The notes below the pieces were generated by a model. It was not told where the DNA came from. It worked only from the letters and a program-made list of their open reading frames with translations, and did not search any database. A DNA stretch of 32,222 nucleotides from Desulfoluna sp. (lineage in GTDB: Bacteria > Desulfobacterota > Desulfobacteria > Desulfobacterales > Desulfolunaceae): assembly GCF_030145185.1 (NCBI RefSeq), contig NZ_JAQYWB010000064.1, positions 1 to 32,222 on the forward strand. The letters are read 5' to 3'. Position 1 is the first letter of the stretch, and each line of letters begins with the position of its first letter. Position numbers and translations under genes: made by a program. This document shows positions 23,810 to 30,696 of this stretch, one piece after another.

Positions 23810-25075
23810 ATGAAACTTAAAAATACGGCACTGCTTATCGATTTTGAAAACCTGATTTGCGGGTTGAGCGGGAATTGCAACGCAGAGAGTGATGAGGCGC
23901 TTTTTGACCCCTCTCTTCTTTTGAAGCTCTGCGAAGATCAGGGGAAACTGACCACGGCGCTTGCCTATGCGGACTGGCGTCATCGGGACTACAATCAGCA
24001 CCAGTTCAAGCTGTATCAGCATGGGATCGAGTTGGTTCATGTGCTGGGGAAAGGGCAGAAAAATGCCGTGGATCTGAGGCTGGCGGTCGATGCCATGGAG
24101 ATGATTTACGAACGCCCCCAGATTGACCGGTATGTGATTGTCAGCGGGGATCGCGATTTCATTCATCTGCTGAAGAAACTGAAGCTTCACAACAAAGAGA
24201 TTGTGGGTGTTTCTCCTGAAAATTGTGCCTCTGAAGATTTGGCTGAGTTGTGTGATCGTTTTGTGAACTACGAGAGCCTGCAGGGTATTTTTGATAGTGA
24301 GTTGAGGAAACCAAACTCGGGCAATTTAGAATCATTAAATGTTTTTAAAGCGCAGCTTCGAGATCTTCTGGAGCGGCATGTCGGCGAACAGGGAATCCTC
24401 GGGGCCCAGTTGAAATCACTGATTCGCAGGCATATCTCCACCTCCTTTGATGAGTCTCAGTACGGGTATCGAAAATTTATCGATTTGATTCTGGCCTTAA
24501 ATGACATCGCCACCGTCCAGAGAACGGATTCTGTCGGCGATTTTTATATTACGGCGGCCCGGTTTGAAAACAAGGCGCCTCGCATCGAAGACACCGATGA
24601 TATTATTTCAAAGCTGCGGGCAAAATTGAGTGTGTTGAACATTGACTGGGATCGTTCCTCACGGGATGGAATGCTCGCGTTTATCCACGACAATATGGTC
24701 CGCACACCAACCTTCTCGGTCAACTCCATTATCGAAGAGCTTGAGGGGATGACCTTTGATGACGGGCGCGTCGTCAACTCCCGGAAACTCGACGGATACA
24801 TTAAGGTCTGCAACCATTCGAGCATGCTCCAGATTCAGCATCTCGGGAACGGAACCTTTCGAGATCGGGAGATCGCCTTGAAATCGGAGTACCATGATAT
24901 TGACGCCTTTATCAGTCGCTTCGAATACAGTTTGATCTACAAAGTCAAAGAGATGCTTCCGAATTCATCGGCTGATGCACTGGAGATTTGTAAAAAGCTC
25001 CTGGAGCTGCAGCCTGAAGACGATGACAAGTACCTTGAAAATATCCTGAACAGGCTGCCCCAGAAATTTGTGTAA
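23810..25075 (+). CDS. NYN-domain nuclease with LOTUS/OST-HTH-like C-terminal modules
   Basis: This 421-residue cytoplasmic protein begins with a NYN/PIN-like domain of the LabA group: NTALLIDFEN with Asp11, a VDLRLAVDAMEM motif with Asp88, and VIVSGDRDF with Asp114 and Asp116, the acidic set that binds metal for RNA cleavage. From about residue 180 there is a module (FKAQLRDLLERHVGEQGILG, then RKFIDLILALNDIATVQR) with OST-HTH/LOTUS pattern, an RNA-binding winged helix. A second, less clear one follows at about 260-340 (GMLAFIHDNMVRTPTFSVNS). Such NYN-LOTUS proteins are candidate small-RNA or quality-control RNases. Two starts are possible: ATG 23786 and ATG 23810; neither has a good ribosome site, and 23810 fits the usual short N-terminus. 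Repeat R3 lies behind it. Confidence 0.85.
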   Translation: MKLKNTALLIDFENLICGLSGNCNAESDEALFDPSLLLKLCEDQGKLTTALAYADWRHRDYNQHQFKLYQHGIELVHVLGKGQKNAVDLRLAVDAMEMIYERPQIDRYVIVSGDRDFIHLLKKLKLHNKEIVGVSPENCASEDLAELCDRFVNYESLQGIFDSELRKPNSGNLESLNVFKAQLRDLLERHVGEQGILGAQLKSLIRRHISTSFDESQYGYRKFIDLILALNDIATVQRTDSVGDFYITAARFENKAPRIEDTDDIISKLRAKLSVLNIDWDRSSRDGMLAFIHDNMVRTPTFSVNSIIEELEGMTFDDGRVVNSRKLDGYIKVCNHSSMLQIQHLGNGTFRDREIALKSEYHDIDAFISRFEYSLIYKVKEMLPNSSADALEICKKLLELQPEDDDKYLENILNRLPQKFV

Positions 25076-25087
25076 GGCAGGAAACTT

Positions 25088-25328
25088 GCTTTCAAGGTGT
25101 TTTTGGCTAAGTGGCTTCAACATCCTTGCCGCCGGAGTTATTCCGGTTAATGTCAACCCATGAGTTAATACGGAAGCACCGGTAACTTGTGCGCTTGCGA
25201 CACATGAGGTACCCCTTCACCCTCTTCACGCGAATGCGGACGCGGGGTGCCGCAAGTACCGATAGCCGAGGAGCATTCGCAAACCCGCTTTCAAGGTGGC
25301 GTCACCTTGCCGCCGGAGGCATTTTTTT
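25088..25328 (+). repeat. Dispersed structured repeat, copy R3 (long form)
   Basis: The outer stem is GCGAATGCGG (25230-25239) with GCATTCGC (25273-25280). The palindrome CAAGGTGGCGTCACCTTG (25292-25309) has one changed base in its centre; GCCGCCGGAGGC and ATTTTTTT follow. The left half (25088-25200), with GCCGCCGGAGTTATTCCGG, matches the left half of R1. It sits between the convergent NYN and LysO-type genes, with the T-run 30 bases before the LysO-type stop. Confidence 0.8.
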
Positions 25329-25358
25329 GGCCCCTTTAACCATAGAAGGCCGTTTTTT

Positions 25359-25961
25359 TTATGAAAGAATCACGGTCACGAGGATGGGCACGGCGATGGT
25401 GAGAACGATCCCGCTGAAGATGGCGAGGATGGCGAACTCTTTTCCTGAGCTGCGGATGATGATGGGCAGGGTGGTGTCCATGGCCGTGGCGCCAGCTGCG
25501 GCGATGGGGGCCGTTCGTCCGAACCAGGCCGCAAGCAGGGGGGCGGCCAGCAGGGTAACTATTTCCCGCAGGATGTTGGAGAGGAGGGAGATGGTACCTA
25601 AAACTTCTCCGCGCATCTCGGTGATGTAGATGGACGAGAGGCTGTAGTAACCCAGCCCTGAGCCGATGGCCAGGGCGTCCCGGATGGAGATGTCGGCCAG
25701 AAACAGAGAGGCGACGGCTGCCCCGGTCAGGGAGCCGAAGGTGATGGCCACCGGGATGAGAAAGATGCGAATGTTGCTTTTTTTCAGGACAGAAAAGGAG
25801 GCGGCGGCGTCACCCCCGATGCCGATGCCCACAAAGAAGATGAGGGCGTAAAGAACCCAGAGGGTCAGGTCCGATTCAGTGACAACGGCCGGAAGATCCG
25901 CAAAGAGCCCTGCGAGAACGCCGGCGATAAAGCAGCAGAGAATGGTGAGGCTACCCTTCAT
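25359..25961 (-). CDS. LysO-type lysine exporter, C-terminal part as a separate gene
   Basis: This 200-residue membrane protein corresponds to the second part of LysO/YbjE (DUF340). Landmarks include YALIFFVGIGIGGDAAASFS, DALAIGSGLGYYSLSSIYIT and EIVTLLAAPLLAAWFGRTAP. The start is ATG 25961, inside the end of the preceding gene (11-base overlap), with GGGAGG before it; a longer frame with a start at 26024 reads through the other gene and is rejected. With the partner at 25951-26265 it gives 304 residues, the length of the single-chain protein in enterobacteria. The two products probably form one transporter exporting lysine or a toxic analogue. Confidence 0.85.
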   Translation of the reverse strand: MKGSLTILCCFIAGVLAGLFADLPAVVTESDLTLWVLYALIFFVGIGIGGDAAASFSVLKKSNIRIFLIPVAITFGSLTGAAVASLFLADISIRDALAIGSGLGYYSLSSIYITEMRGEVLGTISLLSNILREIVTLLAAPLLAAWFGRTAPIAAAGATAMDTTLPIIIRSSGKEFAILAIFSGIVLTIAVPILVTVILS

Positions 25962-26265
25962 CGGTGGCCTCCCGCTCGAAGGTTTTTTCCTGAAATGATG
26001 TCGCCGGGAAGAGTCCCCAGGCAAACCGACAGCAGAGAATACTGCCCGCCACCGCCCCGAAGGTTAAAACCACCGCTTTCACCCCGATCATATGAATATT
26101 CCCCACCACCGTTTCATTTAATCCCACCGAGATCCCGAGGACAAAGAGCAGAAGAAAGATGACGGCCATGACCACACGGTCGAGGGCGGCAAAGAGGGCC
26201 TTTTTTTGGCGCAACAGGTAGCCGATCATCATGCCCGCGGCCATGATGACGAGAATTTCAATCAT
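25951..26265 (-). CDS. LysO-type lysine exporter, N-terminal part as a separate gene
   Basis: This 104-residue membrane protein has three hydrophobic segments: IEILVIMAAGMMIGYLLR, VVMAVIFLLLFVLGISVGL and IGVKAVVLTFGAVAGSILCC. The pattern FVLGISVG followed by N-(x)-ETV is that of the first DUF340 domain of LysO. It overlaps the second gene by 11 bases, which gives tight translational coupling and suggests a fixed 1:1 complex. The start at 26265 has a GGAG-like site nearby. It is not a frameshift of one gene: both frames carry their own start and the second has its own ribosome site. A similar two-gene form exists in other anaerobes. Confidence 0.82.
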   Translation of the reverse strand: MIEILVIMAAGMMIGYLLRQKKALFAALDRVVMAVIFLLLFVLGISVGLNETVVGNIHMIGVKAVVLTFGAVAGSILCCRFAWGLFPATSFQEKTFEREATDEG

Positions 26266-26299
26266 GTGTCACTCCAGAAAGACAGTTAAAAAGCGCCGG

Positions 26300-26351
26300 A
26301 AAAAAAGGCTCCAGCCGCAAGGTGTGGCCGTGAGCGCGGGGTTTCGCATGC
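26300..26351 (-). repeat. Degenerate copy R7 of the dispersed repeat
   Basis: On the plus strand AAAAAAGGCTCC, then GCCGCAAGGTGTGGCC and GCGGGGTTTCGCATGC align with the reverse form of the full copies (A-run, GCCTCCGGCGGC, AAGGTGG palindrome, GCGGGTTTGCGAATGC). The palindrome arms no longer match fully. Confidence 0.5.
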
Positions 26352-26487
26352 AGGATAGGCCTCGGCGCGTTTTATCTCTTCACCACACCAGCGGATATAA
26401 AAGAACCCGTGGTGCTTGTCAATAGAGCGAAAAGGATGGGGGCGGGAGGGTAACGTCTGTGGAGGAGAGGACTGCGTTGGGTTGGGG

Positions 26488-26523
26488 GGCGGTTTCAAGG
26501 TGGGAGCCTCTTGCAGCCGGAAG
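26488..26523 (+). repeat. Degenerate copy R8 of the dispersed repeat
   Basis: GGCGGTTTCAAGGTGGGAGC then CTCTTGCAGCCGGAAG resembles the palindrome part of the full copies (CCCGCTTTCAAGGTGGCGCC, ACCTTGCCGCCGGAGG). The outer stem and T-run are missing. Confidence 0.45.
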
Positions 26524-26543
26524 TTTGTAACTATTCATCTTAC

Positions 26544-26570
26544 GCCTCCGGCGGTCCTGCCGGGGGCTAA
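26544..26570 (-). repeat. 27-nt hairpin repeat, copy 2
   Basis: This is the reverse complement of 17519-17545 with one mismatch in 27 bases (GCCTCCGGCGGTCCTGCCGG then GGGCTAA), and the neighbouring bases ATTCATCTTAC also agree partly with copy 1. Confidence 0.6.
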
Positions 26571-26648
26571 ACTTTTGCCTGATTTTATTAAGACGGGTTT
26601 AACAAACAGGTCTTAAAAAATTCTTCTTGAATGAATTTTGTTTTAAAT

Positions 26649-26768
26649 GCGGATGTGATTTGACCCGAGGAATCCGTCTTCGCCTGCGGCTACGCCGTGA
26701 CATTGGGGCAAAGCGCATCCGCAACCTGCTTTCAAGGTGGCACACCTTGCCGCCGGAGGCTTTTTTTT
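26649..26768 (+). repeat. Dispersed structured repeat, copy R4
   Basis: The outer stem here is GCGGATG (26649-26655) with CATCCGC (26716-26722), so both arms have changed together relative to R1-R3. AAGGTGGCACACCTT, GCCGCCGGAGGC and eight Ts (26761-26768) follow. The T-run ends 24 bases before the stop codon of the CcdA-like gene. Confidence 0.75.
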
Positions 26769-26791
26769 GAGCTGAATAGTGACGGAAGTTT

Positions 26792-27505
26792 TTACCCCAA
26801 GCCTGAAAGAAAGGGCCGGACGATAAAGTAGATTCCGAGGCATCCCACCACCACGCCGGCCCCTTTTTTAAACCAGGCGCTGCCGCCCTGAAGGGTTCGG
26901 TTCATGAGAATGCGGCGGACCAGGGCGGTGCTGGATCCGGCCACGGCAATGGGGACGCAGTGCCCGAGGCCAAAGGCGGTGATGAGCAGAAGGCCGGTGG
27001 CCATCTTTTCCTGAAGGGTGATGACGGCCAGGATGGGCGCAATGAAGCCGAAGGTGCAGGAGCCGGAGAGGATGCCATAGGCAAGGCCGAGGACAAAGGC
27101 CCCGGAGAGGCCCCGCACCCGGATCTTTGAGAGGGCACCGCCGGAGAGAGAGCAGGCTTCGACCCCGAGCATATCCAGGGCGACCCAGATGAGGATGCCT
27201 CCGATCAGAAGGGTCCAGTAAGGGCTTACCTCGCCCATCATGCGTCCCAGAAGGGTGCAGATGACGCCCAAAAGGGCAATGGTGAGAAACAGGCCGAGGG
27301 TGAAGGCCACGGCGTACCGGGCAGCGCTCCGGGCTTTGAGCGCTTCCTCCTGCCCGGCCACGTACCCGACGATCAAGGGGATGGAGGCCATGTGGCAGGG
27401 GGAGAGCAGCACGCTCACCATGCCCCAGAGAAAACTGCCGATCAAGGCCAGGGCCAGGGTGTCCCCCATCCAGGCGTTGACAGTGGTCAGAAAGGTGTAG
27501 AGCAT
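26792..27505 (-). CDS. CcdA/DsbD-like membrane protein (ArsG-like candidate)
   Basis: This 237-residue inner-membrane protein has six hydrophobic segments and the two CcdA cysteines: Cys37 in LLSPCHMASIPLIVGYV and Cys150 in LSGSCTFGFIAPILAV. Classical members carry electrons from cytoplasmic thioredoxin across the membrane to periplasmic thiol proteins. The preceding genes on the same strand code for two thioredoxin-fold proteins, a UPF0718-type permease and an ArsR repressor. This makes it similar to the arsG member of arsEFG loci, where a CcdA-like protein is an aromatic arsenical efflux permease. The plain reading is a thiol electron carrier for the exported thioredoxin encoded at 27854-28240. 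A good ribosome site AGGAGA precedes ATG 27505. Confidence 0.85.
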   Translation of the reverse strand: MLYTFLTTVNAWMGDTLALALIGSFLWGMVSVLLSPCHMASIPLIVGYVAGQEEALKARSAARYAVAFTLGLFLTIALLGVICTLLGRMMGEVSPYWTLLIGGILIWVALDMLGVEACSLSGGALSKIRVRGLSGAFVLGLAYGILSGSCTFGFIAPILAVITLQEKMATGLLLITAFGLGHCVPIAVAGSSTALVRRILMNRTLQGGSAWFKKGAGVVVGCLGIYFIVRPFLSGLG

Positions 27506-27853
27506 CGCGGGTCTCCTGTGGTTGCGTGAATCAGGTGAACAGAGGTGAAAAAAAGGTAACTATTTGGCTTCATCCTGTCTCTGGCAGGTCTCTTTTTGGA
27601 AAAAATTTCGCAAAAACGTTTCAGCCCGTAGGGTGCGGCACCCGCACCGTTCACCGTCACGCAAACCGCCGGCCCCGTCTCAACACGTATCACAAAATGC
27701 AGCGTTGCAGGTTTATCGGACGTTAAGCGGTGCGCACGGCGCACCCTACTTTTCACATCGATACGGTTTCCTTCGTCATCGACCCTTCCGTACCGGTGTG
27801 CGGCGATTGGGTGGCTTAAGCTGATTCGTTATGATTTATTTTTGCTCCGGCCT
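27506..27853. other. Intergenic region between CcdA-like and thioredoxin genes
   Basis: No gene is supported. It carries the REP-like element at 27628-27749 and a small hairpin CCTG/CAGG followed by TCTCTTTTT at about 27569-27590. The spacing makes it uncertain whether the CcdA-like and thioredoxin genes share a transcript. Confidence 0.5.
27628..27749. repeat. REP-like element with inverted ends (about 122 bp)
   Basis: The left end GTAGGGTGCG-GCACCCGCACC and the right end GGTGCGCACG-GCGCACCCTAC are inverted relative to each other. The end sequence GTAGGGTGCG with a following CGCACC hairpin resembles REP-type repeats that occur in many proteobacteria. No coding sequence inside. Confidence 0.6.
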
Positions 27854-28240
27854 TTATTTCGTCCCCGGTTTTTTGACTCCAAGATCTTTAAGGATTGCGA
27901 CGATCCCCTTCTTGTCGATGAATCCCACATGGCGCTTCACCTCTTTTCCGGTTTTGTCATAGAAAATCTGGGTGGGGATGGCGCGGATGCCGTATTTTTG
28001 CGCCTGGCTTCGGTTTTCTTTGATGTCGATGAAGAGGATGGAGGCCTTCCCCTGGTACTCTTTCTGCAGGTCGGTGATGATGGGAGCCATCATCTTGCAG
28101 GGGATGCAGGTGTGGGCGCCCAGGTCCAGCATGGTGACCATGTTCTTCGTCGGCACCTCAGGGAGGATGGCTGAGCCTCCAAAGGCCGGGGCCGTTGTCA
28201 GGCAGAGCAGGGTTGTGAGGCAGAAAATGAGTCGTTTCAA
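27854..28240 (-). CDS. Exported thioredoxin-family protein
   Basis: This 128-residue protein has a signal peptide (KRLIFCLTTLLCLTTAPAFG, about residues 2-21) and a thioredoxin fold. The active site is HTCIPC with Cys45 and Cys48, preceded by VTMLDLGA and followed by KMMAPIITDLQKEY; the cis-proline is in IRAIPTQIFYD. The likely start is TTG at 28240, 6 bases after GGAG; a longer TTG-initiated frame from 28261 puts extra residues before the signal peptide. It should act in the periplasm as a thiol reductase and would receive electrons from the CcdA-like protein encoded downstream. In arsEFG-like loci similar thioredoxin-fold proteins are ArsE/ArsF partners; that equivalence is inference. Confidence 0.87.
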   Translation of the reverse strand: MKRLIFCLTTLLCLTTAPAFGGSAILPEVPTKNMVTMLDLGAHTCIPCKMMAPIITDLQKEYQGKASILFIDIKENRSQAQKYGIRAIPTQIFYDKTGKEVKRHVGFIDKKGIVAILKDLGVKKPGTK

Positions 28241-28309
28241 GGATGTCTCCAATTGGCTCAAAGGTGTGTGGGTGTCAGCGGTGTGGCATGGGCCACGCGC
28301 GGATCGGCA

Positions 28310-28543
28310 TCAGGCGGTAATCCAGGTGATCACATCTTCTTTTTTGGGGATCTTGCCCACGCTTTTGACCTCTTCGTTTACCACAACAGCAGGCGTTCCG
28401 AACACACCGTAAGAGCCGATGGCCAGAAGATCGGTGATTTTTTCTACGGTGGCGGTAACGCCTGCTTCAGCCACGGCTTCTTTGACAATGGCTTCTGTTT
28501 TGCTGCACTTGCTGCATCCGGGTCCGAGGACTTTGATGATCAT
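28310..28543 (-). CDS. Small thioredoxin-like redox-active disulfide protein
   Basis: This 77-residue cytoplasmic protein belongs to the small redox-active disulfide/MTH895-like group: it starts MIIKVLGPGCSKCSKTEAIV with active Cys10 and Cys13, then has VTATVEKITDLLAIGSYGVF and GTPAVVVNEEVKSVGK with the cis-proline. The start at 28543 follows AAGGAG with a 7-8 base spacer; a frame from 28564 is rejected. Such proteins are often encoded next to UPF0718 permeases and ArsR repressors, as here, and are thought to pass electrons to or sense thiol-reactive metalloids. It is 69 bases before the thioredoxin gene and 172 bases after the permease gene, with repeat R5 in the gap. Confidence 0.87.
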   Translation of the reverse strand: MIIKVLGPGCSKCSKTEAIVKEAVAEAGVTATVEKITDLLAIGSYGVFGTPAVVVNEEVKSVGKIPKKEDVITWITA

Positions 28544-28628
28544 GGGGGTTCTCCTTTGTTTCATGACGGTTTGTAGACATGAACGTTGGGTTCATGCAAA
28601 AAAATAGATACATAAATCTTATCAAAAT

Positions 28629-28717
28629 GCCGCTGTGATTTCACCCGAGAAACGAGGGTTAAATCACAGCGGCAACGCGCTTTCGAGGTGGCTCACCTCG
28701 CCGCGGAGGCTGTTTTT
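28629..28717 (+). repeat. Dispersed structured repeat, copy R5
   Basis: The outer stem is an exact 13-bp pair GCCGCTGTGATTT (28629-28641) and AAATCACAGCGGC (28661-28673). The second stem is CGAGGTG-GCT-CACCTCG (28684-28700), where both sides differ from AAGGTG/CACCTT of the other copies and still pair. CGCGGAGGC and a T-run follow; the T-run runs into the TTA that is the stop codon (28718-28716) of the minus-strand permease gene. Confidence 0.75.
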
Positions 28718-29882
28718 AAATCGCCCCGTAGATCATCCCTGCGATGGTGGACATGACCACCACGATGGAGACGAAGACGGCCGTTTTCTTGACTCCCATG
28801 ACCCCGCTGATGACGATCATGTTGGGCAGCGAGAGAGCTGGGCCTGCCAGGAGCAGGGCCAGGGCCGGGCCCTTGCCCATGCCGGACCCCATGAGTCCCT
28901 GAAGAATGGGGATCTCGGTGAGGGTGGCAAAGTACATGAGGGCGCCGGAGAGCGAGGCAAACAGGTTGGCGGAGAGAGAGTTGCCGCCCACGAGGTTTGC
29001 GATCCACGCTTCGGGGATAAGGGCCGGGTGGCCGGGGCGTCCCAGGAGGAAGCCTGCCGCCAGGACCCCGATGGCCAGCATGGGGAAAATCTGCTTCATA
29101 AAGCCCCAGGAAGAGTCCACCCATTCGGTGCGTTCATCGCTGTCAAACCAGCGTTTCAGCATCCAGGCCAGGACGAGGAGGAGGCCCCCTGTCACATACC
29201 ACTTGGTCTTGAAGATGGTCTGCCAGATGATGCCTTCATCGGCGCCGGGCTTGGCAAAGGCGGCGAAGATGAGGATCAGGACCATGACCCCCATAAACGT
29301 GCCGTCTTGAAGGAGGGTGCGCCCCTGGCCGTCTTCATCGGGGAGGTGCATGGGACCCTTGGCACGGGCCACGTCATCCTTTCGGAAGATGAAGGCCATG
29401 AGAAGGCCGATGATCAGGGCAAAACAGATGGCGCCGATGGCTCGGGCCAGGCCCATCTTCCATCCGAGGATGCGTCCGGTGAGGATGATGGCCAGAACGT
29501 TGATGGCGGGGCCGGAGTAGAGAAAGGCCGTGGCCGGACCGATGCCCGCGCCCCGGGAGTAGATACCGGCAAAGAGGGGCAGAACCGTGCAGGAGCAGAC
29601 CGCCAGAATAGCTCCAGAGACGGAGGCCACGGAGTAAGCGAGGACCTTTTTCGCCTGGGCGCCGAAGTATTTCAGGACCGAGGCCTGGGAGATGAAGACG
29701 CTGATGGCTCCGGCGATGAAGAAGGCGGGCACCAGGCAGGTGAGCACGTGCAGGCGGGCGTACTCCTGCAGCATCAAAAAGGCCTCCATGCCTGCCTGAC
29801 GAATGGTGGGAGAGGTCCAAGGCATAAAGTAGATGGCAAGGTAAAGTCCGACAATCCAGGCTAATTTCGTACGTTCTTTCAT
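28716..29882 (-). CDS. UPF0718/ArsP-like membrane permease
   Basis: This 388-residue inner-membrane protein has about ten hydrophobic segments of PF03773 (YraQ/ArsP_1) type. The first half has VPAFFIAGAISVFISQASVL and the key GAILAVCSCTVLPLFAGIYS with Cys96 and Cys98, then GAGIGPATAFLYSGPAINVL. The second half repeats the pattern weakly (GGNSLSANLFASLSGALMYF and GKGPALALLLAGPALSLPNM). Members of the family export trivalent organoarsenicals or related metalloids, with the paired cysteines as candidate ligands. The gene is preceded by an ArsR-type repressor gene, and an operator-like motif lies about 90-110 bases before its start. The stop codon overlaps the T-run of repeat R5. Start ATG 29882 has a weak ribosome site (GGAA). 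Confidence 0.87.
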   Translation of the reverse strand: MKERTKLAWIVGLYLAIYFMPWTSPTIRQAGMEAFLMLQEYARLHVLTCLVPAFFIAGAISVFISQASVLKYFGAQAKKVLAYSVASVSGAILAVCSCTVLPLFAGIYSRGAGIGPATAFLYSGPAINVLAIILTGRILGWKMGLARAIGAICFALIIGLLMAFIFRKDDVARAKGPMHLPDEDGQGRTLLQDGTFMGVMVLILIFAAFAKPGADEGIIWQTIFKTKWYVTGGLLLVLAWMLKRWFDSDERTEWVDSSWGFMKQIFPMLAIGVLAAGFLLGRPGHPALIPEAWIANLVGGNSLSANLFASLSGALMYFATLTEIPILQGLMGSGMGKGPALALLLAGPALSLPNMIVISGVMGVKKTAVFVSIVVVMSTIAGMIYGAI

Positions 29883-29971
29883 AACAGCGTTCCATGATGG
29901 GGGCGGTGTGACGATCCGGCAGCCGGTTTTAAGGTGCCGGACAGTGCGCGACCGTCGGGGTTAGTGTTCCT

Positions 29972-29993
29972 ATATATTGCCATGTGTCGATAT
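29972..29993. promoter_or_regulatory. ArsR-type operator motif, site A (in front of the permease)
   Basis: ATATATTGCCAT, four bases, then CGAT (29972-29991) matches site B in front of arsR with identical spacing. The flanks TATAT and ATATA are symmetric, giving an imperfect palindrome. It lies in the 281-base gap between arsR and the permease, so the permease probably has its own ArsR-controlled promoter. The rest of the gap holds short GC hairpins and direct repeats (CCAAGCA twice near 30120) but no gene. Confidence 0.65.
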
Positions 29994-30163
29994 ATTTGAG
30001 CCCAGCGTAACGTAACGCGTGCCCTGTACGGTCAACCTTCCAGGGCATGGGCTCCTTGTTCGTCGTTCCATGATGTTGCTGCGTTGATCTTTTTGAATGC
30101 CGGAGCGAATCGACTCCGAAACCAAGCACCAAGCACCACGAACGAAGAACCTTTTTTTCCGGA

Positions 30164-30508
30164 TCAGCCTCGGGTGATGAACTCTCTGTCGATGCCCGGG
30201 AGCCTGTCCAGCATCTCCCGGATGTCCTCATCGGCTTCGAGCCATTCGTTGACTTGTGCCAGCATTTCCCGGGCATAGGTGTTGTCCGGTCGTCCATTGA
30301 GCTGAAAGTTGACCCAGAGGCCATCTTTTTCATAGCTCACCAGCCCGGCCTCTTCCAGGACCTTGAGGTGCTTGCTCACCGTGGACTGGGCCAGGCCCAG
30401 GGCTTCTTTCAGTTCGCAAACGCAAAGAGACCGATGTTGCAGGGCCTTGACAATCTTCACCCGGCTGGGGTCGGACAGGGCCTTCATCACTTTGATAAAC
30501 GGTTTCAT
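30164..30508 (-). CDS. arsR: ArsR-family metalloid-responsive transcriptional repressor
   Basis: This 114-residue winged-helix protein has the ArsR/SmtB layout: IKVMKALSDPSRVKIVKALQ at the start, recognition region LAQSTVSKHLKVLEEAGLVS with the wing YEKDGLWVNFQL. The second helix holds Cys29 and Cys31 in LCVCEL, the place of the arsenite-binding CVC of classical ArsR proteins. Thus repression released by As(III) or Sb(III) is expected. The start at 30508 follows GGGAG. A sigma70-type promoter with the operator over its -10 lies directly upstream, which suggests autorepression, and a second copy of the operator controls the permease region. It is co-directional with permease, thioredoxins and CcdA-like gene, forming one functional set. 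Confidence 0.9.
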   Translation of the reverse strand: MKPFIKVMKALSDPSRVKIVKALQHRSLCVCELKEALGLAQSTVSKHLKVLEEAGLVSYEKDGLWVNFQLNGRPDNTYAREMLAQVNEWLEADEDIREMLDRLPGIDREFITRG

Positions 30509-30537
30509 CGGAAACTCCCTGATTTTTACGCTTCATT

Positions 30538-30559
30538 AAATCGTTATATGGCAATATAT
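30538..30559. promoter_or_regulatory. ArsR-type operator motif, site B (in front of arsR)
   Basis: On the minus strand ATATATTGCCAT, four bases, then CGAT lies over the -10 and start region of the arsR promoter, 30-50 bases before the start codon. It equals site A (29972-29993) at 12 of 12 leading bases and at the CGAT, with the same gap. Confidence 0.7.
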
Positions 30560-30581
30560 GGTTTGGACCACCGGGTGTCAA
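30553..30581 (-). promoter_or_regulatory. Sigma70-type promoter of arsR
   Basis: On the minus strand TTGACA (30581-30576), a 17-base spacer and TATATT (30558-30553). The -35 is perfect and the -10 is 5 of 6. The -10 is part of operator site B. Confidence 0.8.
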
Positions 30582-30696
30582 CCTCAAAAGTGATGCCCCC
30601 TGTTTTGTGGCTGTGCCTTATATAACACAGGATGAGGTATTTAGGGCGGAAGGAACCGGCGTTCCGGCCAGGCCGTGTTTAATTTACTGATGACCT

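Larger units (their letters stand above)
26266..26791. other. Repeat-rich intergenic region between the LysO-type and CcdA-like genes
   Basis: No protein gene is supported. The region holds four pieces of dispersed repeats: a degenerate reverse copy (26300-26351), a degenerate forward piece (26488-26523), the second 27-nt hairpin repeat (26544-26570) and the fuller copy R4 (26649-26768). It looks like a hot spot for repeat insertion. Confidence 0.6.

Noticed and set aside
23293-23880. A 195-codon minus-strand open frame over the LysE start and the NYN start
   Set aside because: It overlaps two well supported genes in other frames and has no recognisable domain or ribosome site.
25359-26265. 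LysO split as a frameshift error
   Set aside because: The second gene has its own well-spaced ribosome site and start codon inside an 11-base overlap, and a two-gene form is plausible, so it is treated as a natural split.
28635-29864. A 409-codon plus-strand open frame
   Set aside because: It lies antisense to the permease gene with clear membrane-protein motifs. Its own product is rich in Asp, Gly, His and Glu with no fold signature and no ribosome site, which is typical of an antisense shadow in GC-rich DNA.
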